From the NCBI GenBank assembly GCA_013153335.1, contig JAADEP010000140.1, positions 1 to 9,821 of the forward strand: DNA of 9,821 nt, read 5' to 3'. The stretch's first letter is position 1. The number at the start of each line of letters is the position of its first letter. The stretch comes from Chloroflexota bacterium (lineage in GTDB: Bacteria > Chloroflexota > Anaerolineae > Anaerolineales > DRMV01). Both the position numbers and the translations under genes were made by a program. Under the pieces are notes generated by a model. The model saw nothing but the letters and a program-made list of their open reading frames with translations, made no database searches and was not told where the DNA came from. Below are positions 1 through 8,279 of the stretch, in pieces.

Positions 1-2363
1 TCCAAGACCAGATCCTGAGGCAGCTGGCCGAAATCTTGCAAGGTCCAGACGGTCGTGATGCGATCGCTCAAGTTGGGCCACTGGTCTTTGGCCCAGCGGT
101 AACGCTGTCGGCCAAACTGCCAAATCGGCTCGGGCAGCGGTTGGTGCCGATATCCGCGGAATTCTTGCCAGATCTGCTCAAAGGGCGTGGCCGGGAACAG
201 AATCTTGAGCATGGCCTGTTGTACGATCGCGGCCGTACGCCCGCGTTCCGGCGCCAGCCAGCTGAAGTAGTAGTTCTGGATGAACGCGAAAATCCCGGCG
301 TGGGAGTAGCGCTCAATAGACTGGAGAATCTCTTCTTGGCGAGCATAGGCCCGCTCGTAGGCTTCTTGGAGCAGCAGGCTGGGCTCTTCGGTGTGCTCTT
401 CTTCCTCGTGGGCCCAACCGCTCGGCTTCGCGCCTTTGGGCCAAATTTGGAAGCGGAAATAGCGCGGGTTTACCCGCCATAAATACGCGATCAACCGGCG
501 GAACCGATCGTTTTCCACATTGAACTTGAGCAGCCGGCCCGAGTCGATCAAATCCTCCAGCGCGTACGCAACCCCGCGCTGCCGCGCGTCCTCCAGCGCG
601 CGCTCCAAGCCGCACGTTGGCTCGAGCGTCCCCTGGGCCTGGAGCACCCGCTCCAAGAGCGCGCGAGCGTCTTGGCGGCGCCAACCCCCGTTGGCCGTGT
701 ACCATTGCCACGCGATGAGCGCGCCGCCTGCGATAAGGATCGCGGGCAACGCGTGGTACTTCATGGTCACCAAAATGGCCAACATGGTGTAGCTTGCGAT
801 CATGCCGCGCAGCCCGGCAAAGCGCAGCGCGCGGGCGCGAGGTCCCTTGGGGTCCAGGCCTTTCTCGCGCAGCACGTCTTCGCGCACAAAATAGACCGCC
901 GTGCTGCTGATGACGAACGCGCTCACAAACCCGAACGCGTAGTAGGCCTCAACCACCGTTACTTGGCGAATAATGGGGATGAGCACCGCGGCCACAGCCC
1001 AGATGGTCGCGATACCCACCCGGTCATCCAAAAACACCGCGGGCAGCCGGCCCAAGCGCGCCGCGTTGGCGGCCACCGCGGCACCGCCGACGTACCCACC
1101 CCCTTGGGCCAGGAGCAGGATGATGGCCAGAAGCAAGCCCGCGACCATCAAAAAGGCCGCGCCCCAAGTGCCGCGCAGCGCCTCGTTGATTGCCCGGGCC
1201 ATAGCCAGGTTATACGCCGTCTCCCGGACGAAGGTTTCCTTATCCATGCGTTCGGGCGTCACGCCTTCATAAGGCAACAGCGCGGCAGCCAGATACTCTT
1301 CCTCATACAAGCGTTCCGCGGTCTCCACGTCGACCGGTGTCACCTGAATCGCCTCGGGATTCACCCCACGGCCCAGCCATTGCACCGCTACAATCTCATA
1401 CTCAATGAGCAGCGTACTATAGCCCTCGGTCGCGGGGATATCCCAGCGTTTGGCCGCCCAGAGCTGCATCATGCCCGTGCCGATCAAAAAGAGCGCGGCC
1501 AAGGTGAGCGCGGTGCGGATCACCACCCATTTGGGGCGGGCCGCGTGCTTGCCGCTCGCGGGGATGACCTCATACCCCGAGAACCCCAACATCGCGCTCG
1601 ACATGGAGCGGAAGAAAAGGAACGCGATAGTACTCAGCCCCAACGCGGCGATCGGGCCTGAAGCCTGAACCACGTGCTCAACGACCCGCGCGGTGCGCAA
1701 ACGGCGGATAATGCCGTCGGTCAGAAACGCCCATTCCGGGTGCAGGCCGGCCGCGAACGCGGTCAATCCCAAGGCAAACAAGGTGAAAATCGTGAACGCG
1801 CCGCCGCCGATGAGGAACAACGGCACCGCACGCCGCGGGCCCATCAACACCAAAACCGCCATGATAAACAGCGCGAAGGCCTCGGCCAACAGGATGCGAT
1901 ACGCGGCCAATTCGGGCAGCACCAGCATCAACACATCGGCCGCGGAGATTGCGCTGATGATAATCGTGAGGATCGCGTCGAGGAAGAACAGGCTGGTGCC
2001 CACCCACGACAGCCACCGCAGCCGCGGCGGCGCGATGGACTCGACCAACGGCCCGCTGCCACCGGCGTTGGGACGCAGATAACTTCCGGCCTGGTACGCG
2101 GGCACAATGCCAAAATACAACATCACCGAGAGCACCACAAAGGCCGCGATCGCGATGAGATGATAGCCGTGCGCGCCATGGATGGCCAACAGCGTCTGAT
2201 ACGCAGCCACGCTAAAGGCATCGGCCGCGATCTCGAAGATCAACGCGAACACGCCCAGCCCGGTACCGCCGAGCAAAAGCCCCTCGAACAACAAACGGGG
2301 CAGTTGCCGCCGGGCCGCCTGGGCTTCCGACTCGGTGAGGTAAGAGCCAAACCAAGCTCGCAT
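1..2363 (-). CDS. APC-superfamily permease with large C-terminal region, 3' end beyond window
   Basis: The minus frame is open from ATG at 2363 to the window edge: 787 complete codons and no stop. It is a membrane transporter of the amino acid-polyamine-organocation (APC) type. About 12 hydrophobic segments are visible, near residues 25-48, 66-88, 117-147, 150-174, 179-207, 235-262, 277-301, 399-420, 448-470, 475-494, 516-534 and 538-556. Family-like signatures recur in the expected order: PNAGGSG (98-104) for the PxGGGxY loop after TM2, GFSGYEVIPAS (260-270) for the TGVEAxSNG element of TM6, and AQGGGYVGGAAVAANAARLG (419-438) for the loop after TM8. Two parts look extra: a hydrophilic stretch of about 65-90 residues (roughly 310-398) between TM7 and TM8, and a soluble tail from about 557 onward with an acidic patch (652-660). 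The substrate cannot be told; amino acid or cation uptake is a family-based guess. AGGGGG lies 8 bases before the ATG. It follows the peptidase gene by 81 bp. Confidence 0.8.
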   Translation of the reverse strand, partial: MRAWFGSYLTESEAQAARRQLPRLLFEGLLLGGTGLGVFALIFEIAADAFSVAAYQTLLAIHGAHGYHLIAIAAFVVLSVMLYFGIVPAYQAGSYLRPNAGGSGPLVESIAPPRLRWLSWVGTSLFFLDAILTIIISAISAADVLMLVLPELAAYRILLAEAFALFIMAVLVLMGPRRAVPLFLIGGGAFTIFTLFALGLTAFAAGLHPEWAFLTDGIIRRLRTARVVEHVVQASGPIAALGLSTIAFLFFRSMSSAMLGFSGYEVIPASGKHAARPKWVVIRTALTLAALFLIGTGMMQLWAAKRWDIPATEGYSTLLIEYEIVAVQWLGRGVNPEAIQVTPVDVETAERLYEEEYLAAALLPYEGVTPERMDKETFVRETAYNLAMARAINEALRGTWGAAFLMVAGLLLAIILLLAQGGGYVGGAAVAANAARLGRLPAVFLDDRVGIATIWAVAAVLIPIIRQVTVVEAYYAFGFVSAFVISSTAVYFVREDVLREKGLDPKGPRARALRFAGLRGMIASYTMLAILVTMKYHALPAILIAGGALIAWQWYTANGGWRRQDARALLERVLQAQGTLEPTCGLERALEDARQRGVAYALEDLIDSGRLLKFNVENDRFRRLIAYLWRVNPRYFRFQIWPKGAKPSGWAHEEEEHTEEPSLLLQEAYERAYARQEEILQSIERYSHAGIFAFIQNYYFSWLAPERGRTAAIVQQAMLKILFPATPFEQIWQEFRGYRHQPLPEPIWQFGRQRYRWAKDQWPNLSDRITTVWTLQDFGQLPQDLVL

Positions 2364-2444
2364 CGTACCATCCCCCTGATGTGGTGAACCCCGGACAACG
2401 AAGGCCGCGAACAGGCCCGCCCTGCGCCGACCGGACCCCGCGCG

Positions 2445-4049
2445 CTAAGGTGAGGCCGGCCAGAGGGGAAGCCAAACCCCGTGTTCCGGAGGCCGGGGCG
2501 GAAGCCGGAAATACTGCTCGAGCACCGGCTCCCAAACCTTGGGCGCGGCGTATTGGCTCAACACCTGCGCCCAATCCGAAGGCGTCGCAATGCGATGCTG
2601 ATATTGCGCTCGATACCCTTGCAAAAACGCGAAGAACGCCTCGTCGCCCAACGCCTGACGCAGGTCATGCCAGAAATGCGCTCCCTGTAAGTATATCGTG
2701 TTCCGATATGCCAACCAATGCCGATATTCATACAGCGAATGGTCCAGGACATCCCCCGGTTCGTAGTAATCCACCCGGTACGTCCACCACCAATCGACGC
2801 CTTCAGGATGCTTGTTCTCGTAGAATAGATACTCGGAATACGTCGCGATCGCCTCGTCCATCCAGGGGTGCAACGCCTGGTCATTGCCGACCTGGGCGAA
2901 CCACCATTGGTGCGAAACCTCGTGCGCGGTAATCGCGATGAGCATCGACAGAGGCTTGCGATTGTAATAGTCGAAGAAATCATAGCTCAGCAACGCCGCG
3001 CCGTCATACTCCATCCCATCCGGCAAGTCACCCTGGACAATCACCAACCGTTCCCGATGGTAAGGGCCGAAATGCTGTTGGAACGTATCCAACGCCTCGA
3101 CCGCGGCGTTGAGCACATCCTCGCCATATCCGCTCTCCAGCGGGAAGAAGTAGCCTTCCAGCCGAACCTCGTTCCAACGTCGATCTAAGCGCACAAAATA
3201 GGGACTGAGGAAGAAAACCACGCCCCGCGTCGCGGGCATGGCATAACACGTGCGTTCAGGCTTGGGTAGCTCGCAAGGCACCTCGTCCGCGTTTGAGACC
3301 ACGGTCAAATCCGGCGGCGGGTTGAAGATATCCATCTGCACCCGCACATCAGCTTGGGGATAGACCTGATGCTCGCCAAAATACCACGGTCGGTGCACCA
3401 GCCATCCTTGTCCAGGGCGGTAGGCCGCTACGTAAAGGTACCAGTCCGCCAAGATGACCTGCCGAGCCGTATAGCCCCAGAGCCGGGCCGCGCGGCGGTC
3501 CCAAACCCCGGGTTGTAACATAGGCACCCGAACCGTGTAACGAAAACGCAAGCGTTGGACCTGGTTCGGCGGCAACGGGGTGGGCAAGCGCACCACGAGT
3601 TCGTTTTCCCGCAGCCGGACCTCAGGCCACGCGCGCCACGCGGCATCCTCGCCTTGCGGGAGCCACACCCCGTCCAGCTGAAAAGCGCCGGGGTACCAAT
3701 TCGGCTCCGCGACAAACACGAGCTCTTCCTGGGGCCAGCCCGTGGTGTTGGTATAAACCACGTCCTGCAAGATATCCAGCTCTTGCGTGAGGATGTTGTA
3801 CGACACCTCCAGCGAATACTCGGGCAGGGCCACGGGCGTGGGCGTCGCGGTGGGTGTTGGGGTTGACGTCGGTGCCGGCGTCGCCGAGGGCATCGGACTG
3901 GGCGTAGCGGTCAGAACCCCGGGCGGAGGCGGTGTCGTGGGCAGGGAGGGGGTAAACCAAGGGTCCAGGATCGCCAACAGCGCCGCGATGAGCGCGCTGA
4001 ACAGCAACCCACGCAGCCACCAGCTTTGAAGCCAAGCACGCCGAAGCAT
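2445..4049 (-). CDS. Membrane-anchored M1-family zinc metallopeptidase
   Basis: This is a gluzincin aminopeptidase-type protein. Residue numbers count from the chosen ATG at 4049 (534 aa). A basic N-terminus and one hydrophobic segment (about 8-29) with no lipobox Cys suggest a signal anchor with the body outside the membrane. A Thr/Pro/Ser linker follows (about 38-74), then a beta-rich region and the catalytic domain. The zinc site is complete: HEVSH (376-380) and, after exactly 18 residues, Glu399 in the sequence DEAIATYSE. Tyr453 in YLQGAHF fits the catalytic tyrosine. The exopeptidase GxMEN motif reads DGMEY (344-348), so Met-Glu is kept but Asn is replaced; aminopeptidase action is likely but not certain. 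At about 530 residues it lacks the long C-terminal domain of large PepN enzymes. The reading frame extends to a TTG at 4064 (539 aa). I prefer ATG 4049 because GGGAGGGG lies just before it, although that spacing is short. It starts 26 bp after the methyltransferase stop. Confidence 0.88.
   Translation of the reverse strand: MLRRAWLQSWWLRGLLFSALIAALLAILDPWFTPSLPTTPPPPGVLTATPSPMPSATPAPTSTPTPTATPTPVALPEYSLEVSYNILTQELDILQDVVYTNTTGWPQEELVFVAEPNWYPGAFQLDGVWLPQGEDAAWRAWPEVRLRENELVVRLPTPLPPNQVQRLRFRYTVRVPMLQPGVWDRRAARLWGYTARQVILADWYLYVAAYRPGQGWLVHRPWYFGEHQVYPQADVRVQMDIFNPPPDLTVVSNADEVPCELPKPERTCYAMPATRGVVFFLSPYFVRLDRRWNEVRLEGYFFPLESGYGEDVLNAAVEALDTFQQHFGPYHRERLVIVQGDLPDGMEYDGAALLSYDFFDYYNRKPLSMLIAITAHEVSHQWWFAQVGNDQALHPWMDEAIATYSEYLFYENKHPEGVDWWWTYRVDYYEPGDVLDHSLYEYRHWLAYRNTIYLQGAHFWHDLRQALGDEAFFAFLQGYRAQYQHRIATPSDWAQVLSQYAAPKVWEPVLEQYFRLPPRPPEHGVWLPLWPASP
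3828..3950 (-). repeat. Simple repeat coding the Thr/Pro linker of the peptidase
   Basis: A near-hexameric low-complexity tract, seen as GGGCGT/GGGTGT/GGCGTC units on the plus strand. On the minus strand it encodes alternating Thr-Pro, Ser-Pro and Ala-Pro dipeptides between the membrane anchor and the folded domain. Such linkers usually act as flexible spacers on exposed proteins. The tract may vary in length between strains by replication slippage. Confidence 0.7.
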
Positions 4050-4075
4050 AACCCCTCCCAACAACGCGGCCCCAC

Positions 4076-4927
4076 CTAGCGGGGACGTCGAGCCAAAACC
4101 CCAAAGCCTTGGGGAACCGGGCGCACGCGTTCGAAGCCCACCTCTTGCAAGCGCCGCACCACCCCGCGGGTCATATTGCGCCCCATGCGGGTGGACGGGC
4201 TTCCCACGTAGTGGAACAGGCGCCCGCCGGGTTTGAGCACCCGAAATAGCTGCTCATAAAACTCGTGCCCATACAGCTCGCCCGCGAGCGCGAACTGGGG
4301 CGGATCGTGCAAAATCGCGGAAAAGTAACCCGAAGGCAACGTAGGCAACAGCGACGCGATATCCGCTTGCACAATACGTACCCGTGGATGTTGAAACACG
4401 GGCTGTGACCAGGGGTTACGCCGGGCCACGTCAAGCACCGCGGGGTCGATCTCCACCGTGAGCACCTCGTCCGCGGTCGCGGCCGACTGGAGCGCGGAAT
4501 AGCCCAGGCCCATGCACGTATCCAAGACCCGGCCCCGAGGGCGCAACGCGCGCACCTTGGCTTGCGTATCCCGCCAGGGATCCGTATTCTGCACCCGGTG
4601 CATCGGAATGCCCGAGAGCAACACCGTCGGCGCGCGGCCCGTGGGGTACAAAGCCACCAGCCGTTCGGTTAGCGGCGAATAGGCCCGAATGGGCTCAGGG
4701 CCCTGCTCGGTCATTTGAAATACTGCGTTGGGATGCTCCGCGACAGCCTCGAGGTGCGCCCAAGGCGTAACCTGGCCCGTAGGCCAATGCACCCCATCCG
4801 CGCGCAACTGCACCGAGACCTGAGTGCGGTTTAGGTCCGGGCTCGTGGTCGCGGACGTGCGGCCCCGTTGCCGCGCTTCGAGCAACGCCTTGGCTTCATA
4901 ATGGGAAAGGACCGGCTCCCCGTGCAT
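4076..4927 (-). CDS. Class I SAM-dependent methyltransferase, COG2521-like
   Basis: This is a Rossmann-fold methyltransferase of 283 aa. Counting from ATG 4927, residues 1-130 form an N-terminal region that includes LLSGIPMHRV. The catalytic domain follows: motif I VLDTCMGLGYSA (134-145), an acidic residue ending strand 2 (Glu159 in TVEIDP), NPWS (171-174), QADI (187-190), a motif IV-like HDPPQF (207-212) and RVLKPGGRLFHY (229-240). From memory, the order LDTCxGLGYxA, NPWS, HDPPxFxLAGELY and LFHYxG matches a predicted methyltransferase family best known from archaea (COG2521). The DPPxF motif is like the (D/N)PP(Y/F) motif of enzymes that methylate nucleic-acid or amide nitrogens, but the substrate is unknown. 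The frame extends to a GTG at 4933. I choose ATG 4927 because AGAGG lies 5 bases upstream. The gene is 111 bp from priA and 26 bp ahead of the peptidase start. Confidence 0.85.
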   Translation of the reverse strand: MHGEPVLSHYEAKALLEARQRGRTSATTSPDLNRTQVSVQLRADGVHWPTGQVTPWAHLEAVAEHPNAVFQMTEQGPEPIRAYSPLTERLVALYPTGRAPTVLLSGIPMHRVQNTDPWRDTQAKVRALRPRGRVLDTCMGLGYSALQSAATADEVLTVEIDPAVLDVARRNPWSQPVFQHPRVRIVQADIASLLPTLPSGYFSAILHDPPQFALAGELYGHEFYEQLFRVLKPGGRLFHYVGSPSTRMGRNMTRGVVRRLQEVGFERVRPVPQGFGVLARRPR

Positions 4928-5038
4928 AAGCACCTCTTTTTCTTCGATACATCACATCTTGCCCATCCAACGTAACGCCGCGCGCGTCCAGCCCGCCTGG
5001 AACAGGCCAAGCAGGATTCGGCACGCCCTCGTCCTTAG

Positions 5039-7822
5039 TTATAACAAACTTACGGGGTCCACATACACCCGCCACCCCGGCGGGAAGGATCGGCCGCGCA
5101 ACCAACGCACCGGGTCCGGCCCGCGCAAGAGGATGTGCCAACGGGCATAGCCTCGCAAGCGCGCGAAAAACGCGGGCGCGGGACCGATGATGTCCGTGGA
5201 CCACGCGCGAGCTTCCTTGCGCCAGGCCGCGATCTGGCGGGCCATGCGTTGAGCCTCTCGGGCCGCGTGCTCGGGGTCGGGATGGCGGTAGAGCAAGCGC
5301 ACCAAACGCGACCAAGGCGGATAGCCCAGCGCGCGGCGAGCTTCGAGCTCCGCGCGCCAAAAGGCTTCGTAATCTTGCGCGGCCGCGGCCCGAATCGCGG
5401 GGTGCTCGGGCAGGTAGGTCTGGAACACCACTCGACCCGGCCGGTCGGCCCGGCCAGCTCGGCCAGCAACCTGGACCAACGTCTGAAACACCCGCTCGGA
5501 TGCGCGGTAATCGGGCAGGCCCAGGCCCACATCGGCCAGCACCACACCTACCAAGGTTACGCGCGGCAAGTCGAGTCCTTTCGCGATCATTTGGGTGCCG
5601 ATGAGCACATCAGCCTGACCGTGGGCGAAACGCTGCAGCAGCAGCTCGGCCGCGTCGCGGGTGCGGGCCGTGTCCGCGTCCCAGCGCAGCGTGCGCGCGT
5701 GGGGGAACCAGCGGCGCACCTCAGCCTCGACCCGTTCGGTGCCGGTGCCGAAGGCTGCGATGCGCGAGCTGCCACAGCGAGGGCAGCGGCGGGGCATGCG
5801 CCGCTGATAGCCGCAATGGTGGCAACGCAACACGCCCTCGCGCTGATGATACGTCAGCGGCACATGACACCGAGGGCACCGGAGGATGAAACCACAAGTG
5901 CGGCAAAACACGTGGCCCGCGTAGCCGCGGCGGTTGAGGAAGAGGATGGCCTGCTCGCCGCGGGCGAGGGTCTCGGCCAGCGCGGCCCGCAAAGCCCGGC
6001 TAAAGATCGACGTCTCGCCCAGCCGCAGCTCCGCGCGCATATCGACCACCTGCACCGAAGGCAGGCCTTCCCCAGCCCAGGTGGACGCGCGCGGCCAAGC
6101 GACCCCAGGCAGCGGCGTGACCGCGAGGGCTTCTGAAGCGGAAGGTTCGGCAGGCGTTGCCGGAGAGGCTACACGAAAGCGCAGCACGATGTGCGGATGA
6201 GCGGGCGCGGGTCTTGCGCCCGTCCCTGGCTTCGTTTGCTCCGCGGAGGTAGCATCCCGTTGCGCCTGCGCGGGCTGGCTATACGCAGTCTCGCCGCGCA
6301 CAGCTTCGGGCGCCTCCAAGGCTTGCGTCCCGTCCTTCGCCGCGTGTTCCTCCACTTGAAGGGCTACGCGAACCCGGCGAGGGAGCCGCAACACCGGCCA
6401 GCCTTCAACCCGCGCCCGGTACATGGTTTGCACCTCGGGCGTCGCGCTCCCCCAAAGCACCAAGCTGCCCGTCAACTCGCCATACCAACGCGCGGCCTCG
6501 CGCGCGTGCACAAAGGGCGGCTGCTCTTGGGGATAGTACGTCTCGCTGTGGCACTCGTCTACCACAATAAGGCCCAGATCGGGCAACGCGGCATAGAGCG
6601 CGCTGCGAGGGCCAATCAACACCCGAATCTCGCCCCGCCGCGCGCGGCGCCATGTGTCATAACGCTGCCCCAAGCTCAGCCGCGAATGCAGCAGGCCTAC
6701 CTGGCCCGGATACCGACGCACAAAGCGCTGCACCATTTGGGGCGTCAGCGAAATCTCGGGCACCAAAACCAGCGCCTGCCGGCCTTGAGCCAGGGCCAGG
6801 CCTACCGCGCGCAAATATAGCTCGGTCTTCCCCGAGCCGGTCACGCCATGGAGCAACAAGGGCGGCACGGACGCGCCTTGTTGCACCGCCTGCCACGCGT
6901 CTTGGATGGCCTCCCACGCCCGGGCCTGGTCGCGCGTCAAACGCGGCGGCGCTTCGGGCTCGGCCGGCTCATTCACCCGGCCTACCAAAGGGTCACGCCA
7001 GCGATGGCGCCGCAAAACCGCTACCAGCCCATGGCGGGCCAGCGCGGTTAAGTCTTGGGGCCGCGCGCCGGTCGCGGCCTCGAGCCAGGCCCACGACACC
7101 GGCCCGGCTTCGTCAAGCAACGTGGTCAACACGCGGGCCCGGCGCGCCCGCACCTCGGCCTTGCGCCCCAGCTCGGGCCGGTCAAGCCACGCGCGCGCGA
7201 CCTCGTCCGAGACCGCCAGGCGCACAAACCGCGCGTGGGCCGGCCGCGCACGCGGGGAGGGCAAAACCGGCCTGGCCTGCACCCACCCCTTCCGCCGCCA
7301 CGCTTGAAGCACGGGCTCCCACGCCAAGCCGGCCGGCAGTGCGCGCTGCAACGCGCGGCCGCGCCGAGGGCCGCGCGCCAGCCACGTGTACAGCCGTCGC
7401 GCAACGGGTGCGAGGTCCTGCTCGGCCAGCGCGGCCTGTCCTTGCGGCGTGAGGCGATACTCCGTATCGCTCAACTGAACCACCCCAGGGGGCAACATGG
7501 GGGCCAAGGCCTCGGCCAGGCTACACAACGTTTCCTGGGCCAAGCGGCGGGCCAGGGCAATTTGGGCGGGCGTCAACACCGCTTCAGGGTCTACGATCGC
7601 GTGGATGGGCTTGGTGGTCTCGACGTCGGCTTGATCGAGCAGCTCCAGCACCACGCCTTGCATGGGTCGGTCTTGCGGGCCAAAAGGCACCTGCACCAGC
7701 TGCCCTACGCGCACATCCCCCAGGTCAGGGGGGATGTGGTAGTGATAAACCCCGGCGACCTGGGGGAACAAGACCGCGACAGCAGCGAAACGGGGCGCGG
7801 CGGGGGAGGCGGGCGTGGTCAT
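5039..7822 (-). CDS. priA: Primosomal replication-restart helicase PriA
   Basis: PriA is a 3'-5' SF2 DNA helicase that recognises stalled forks and reloads the replicative helicase. Counting from ATG 7822 (927 aa): an N-terminal 3'-end-binding region (about 10-105), a winged-helix-like part (about 140-280), Walker A GVTGSGKT (326-333), LVPEISLTPQ (353-362), LHSRLSLGQR (378-387), the Walker B/motif II box as DECH (422-425), GSATP (458-462), LNRRGYA (629-635), GTQMIAKGLD (742-751) and QVAGRAGR (784-791). Eight cysteines in four CxxC pairs (640/643, 649/652, 667/670, 680/683) give the two-zinc module. Unlike usual PriA, an Ala/Pro/Thr/Gln-rich insertion of about 100 residues (roughly 482-586) sits between GSATP and VQVVDMR. 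The length, well above the usual 700-830, is largely explained by it. The start is uncertain: neither ATG 7822 nor TTG 7837 has a good ribosome site. The gene begins about 30 bp after the 132-aa protein's stop. Confidence 0.97.
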   Translation of the reverse strand: MTTPASPAAPRFAAVAVLFPQVAGVYHYHIPPDLGDVRVGQLVQVPFGPQDRPMQGVVLELLDQADVETTKPIHAIVDPEAVLTPAQIALARRLAQETLCSLAEALAPMLPPGVVQLSDTEYRLTPQGQAALAEQDLAPVARRLYTWLARGPRRGRALQRALPAGLAWEPVLQAWRRKGWVQARPVLPSPRARPAHARFVRLAVSDEVARAWLDRPELGRKAEVRARRARVLTTLLDEAGPVSWAWLEAATGARPQDLTALARHGLVAVLRRHRWRDPLVGRVNEPAEPEAPPRLTRDQARAWEAIQDAWQAVQQGASVPPLLLHGVTGSGKTELYLRAVGLALAQGRQALVLVPEISLTPQMVQRFVRRYPGQVGLLHSRLSLGQRYDTWRRARRGEIRVLIGPRSALYAALPDLGLIVVDECHSETYYPQEQPPFVHAREAARWYGELTGSLVLWGSATPEVQTMYRARVEGWPVLRLPRRVRVALQVEEHAAKDGTQALEAPEAVRGETAYSQPAQAQRDATSAEQTKPGTGARPAPAHPHIVLRFRVASPATPAEPSASEALAVTPLPGVAWPRASTWAGEGLPSVQVVDMRAELRLGETSIFSRALRAALAETLARGEQAILFLNRRGYAGHVFCRTCGFILRCPRCHVPLTYHQREGVLRCHHCGYQRRMPRRCPRCGSSRIAAFGTGTERVEAEVRRWFPHARTLRWDADTARTRDAAELLLQRFAHGQADVLIGTQMIAKGLDLPRVTLVGVVLADVGLGLPDYRASERVFQTLVQVAGRAGRADRPGRVVFQTYLPEHPAIRAAAAQDYEAFWRAELEARRALGYPPWSRLVRLLYRHPDPEHAAREAQRMARQIAAWRKEARAWSTDIIGPAPAFFARLRGYARWHILLRGPDPVRWLRGRSFPPGWRVYVDPVSLL

Positions 7823-7852
7823 ATCATCAACAAGCAACAGCCTTATCTCGGC

Positions 7853-8251
7853 TCAGACAGCCGAGCAATTTCCATGCTCATCCAAGGTCTCGCGGATCCG
7901 CCATCCAGCTTGACGAAGGACCGATTCAAAACGCCGCGCTTGGAGCCGCGGCGCGAACACGTGGTTGTTGACGACGTACACTTGCAGGTTGTGCTTCCAC
8001 GCGAGGTTGAGCAGCTCGCGCTGGGCCAGATCTTGCTCATGGGGTTCGACATGCAAACACCATGCTTGGTAAGGCTCTTCATCCCGTTGGGCGCCGTCGG
8101 GCCACGGTCCATACACCGGCAAAAACAACGTGGCCTCGGTGTTGAGGTGAATGAGAAACAGCCGCGGATAGCCGCGCAACGCTTCGTACGCGTCCAAAGG
8201 GATGCGTCCACGATGAAAGAGGGTCATTAAACGCCCGAGTTGCCTTGTCAT
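7853..8251 (-). CDS. Hypothetical protein, 132 aa
   Basis: I do not recognise this protein. It is supported as a gene by a good ribosome-binding site (GGAGG, 8 bases before ATG 8251), by fitting between two real genes on the same strand, and by a balanced soluble composition. It looks like a small alpha/beta domain: an N-terminal helix (about 1-25), strand-like LFLIHLNTEATLFLPVYG (31-48), a loop PWPDGAQRDEEPY, strand AWCLHVEP (63-70), a helix (about 71-86), strand LQVYVVNNHVF (89-99) and a C-terminal helix (about 104-123). There is no signal peptide, membrane segment or metal-binding cluster; the two cysteines (65 and 129) are far apart. It lies 74 bp after the LutA-like gene and about 30 bp before priA, so it may share a transcript with either. 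Confidence 0.72.
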   Translation of the reverse strand: MTRQLGRLMTLFHRGRIPLDAYEALRGYPRLFLIHLNTEATLFLPVYGPWPDGAQRDEEPYQAWCLHVEPHEQDLAQRELLNLAWKHNLQVYVVNNHVFAPRLQARRFESVLRQAGWRIRETLDEHGNCSAV

Positions 8252-8279
8252 CTGACACCCCTCCTTTGCCCATCAAGAC

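Noticed and set aside
672..1661. Plus-strand open frame of 329 codons
   Set aside because: Antisense to the permease, which carries clear family signatures; the frame has biased composition and no recognisable domain.
4998..5010. Hairpin GCCTG/CAGGC after priA as a terminator
   Set aside because: The stem is only five pairs with a three-base loop and no T-run follows on either strand.
5135..6136. Plus-strand open frame of 333 codons
   Set aside because: Antisense to the PriA helicase domain; no motif and no ribosome site.
7055..8230. Plus-strand open frame of 391 codons
   Set aside because: It lies antisense to priA and the 132-aa gene, has a composition dominated by Arg, Gly, Gln and His, and shows no motif. 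Such frames are expected opposite GC-rich genes.
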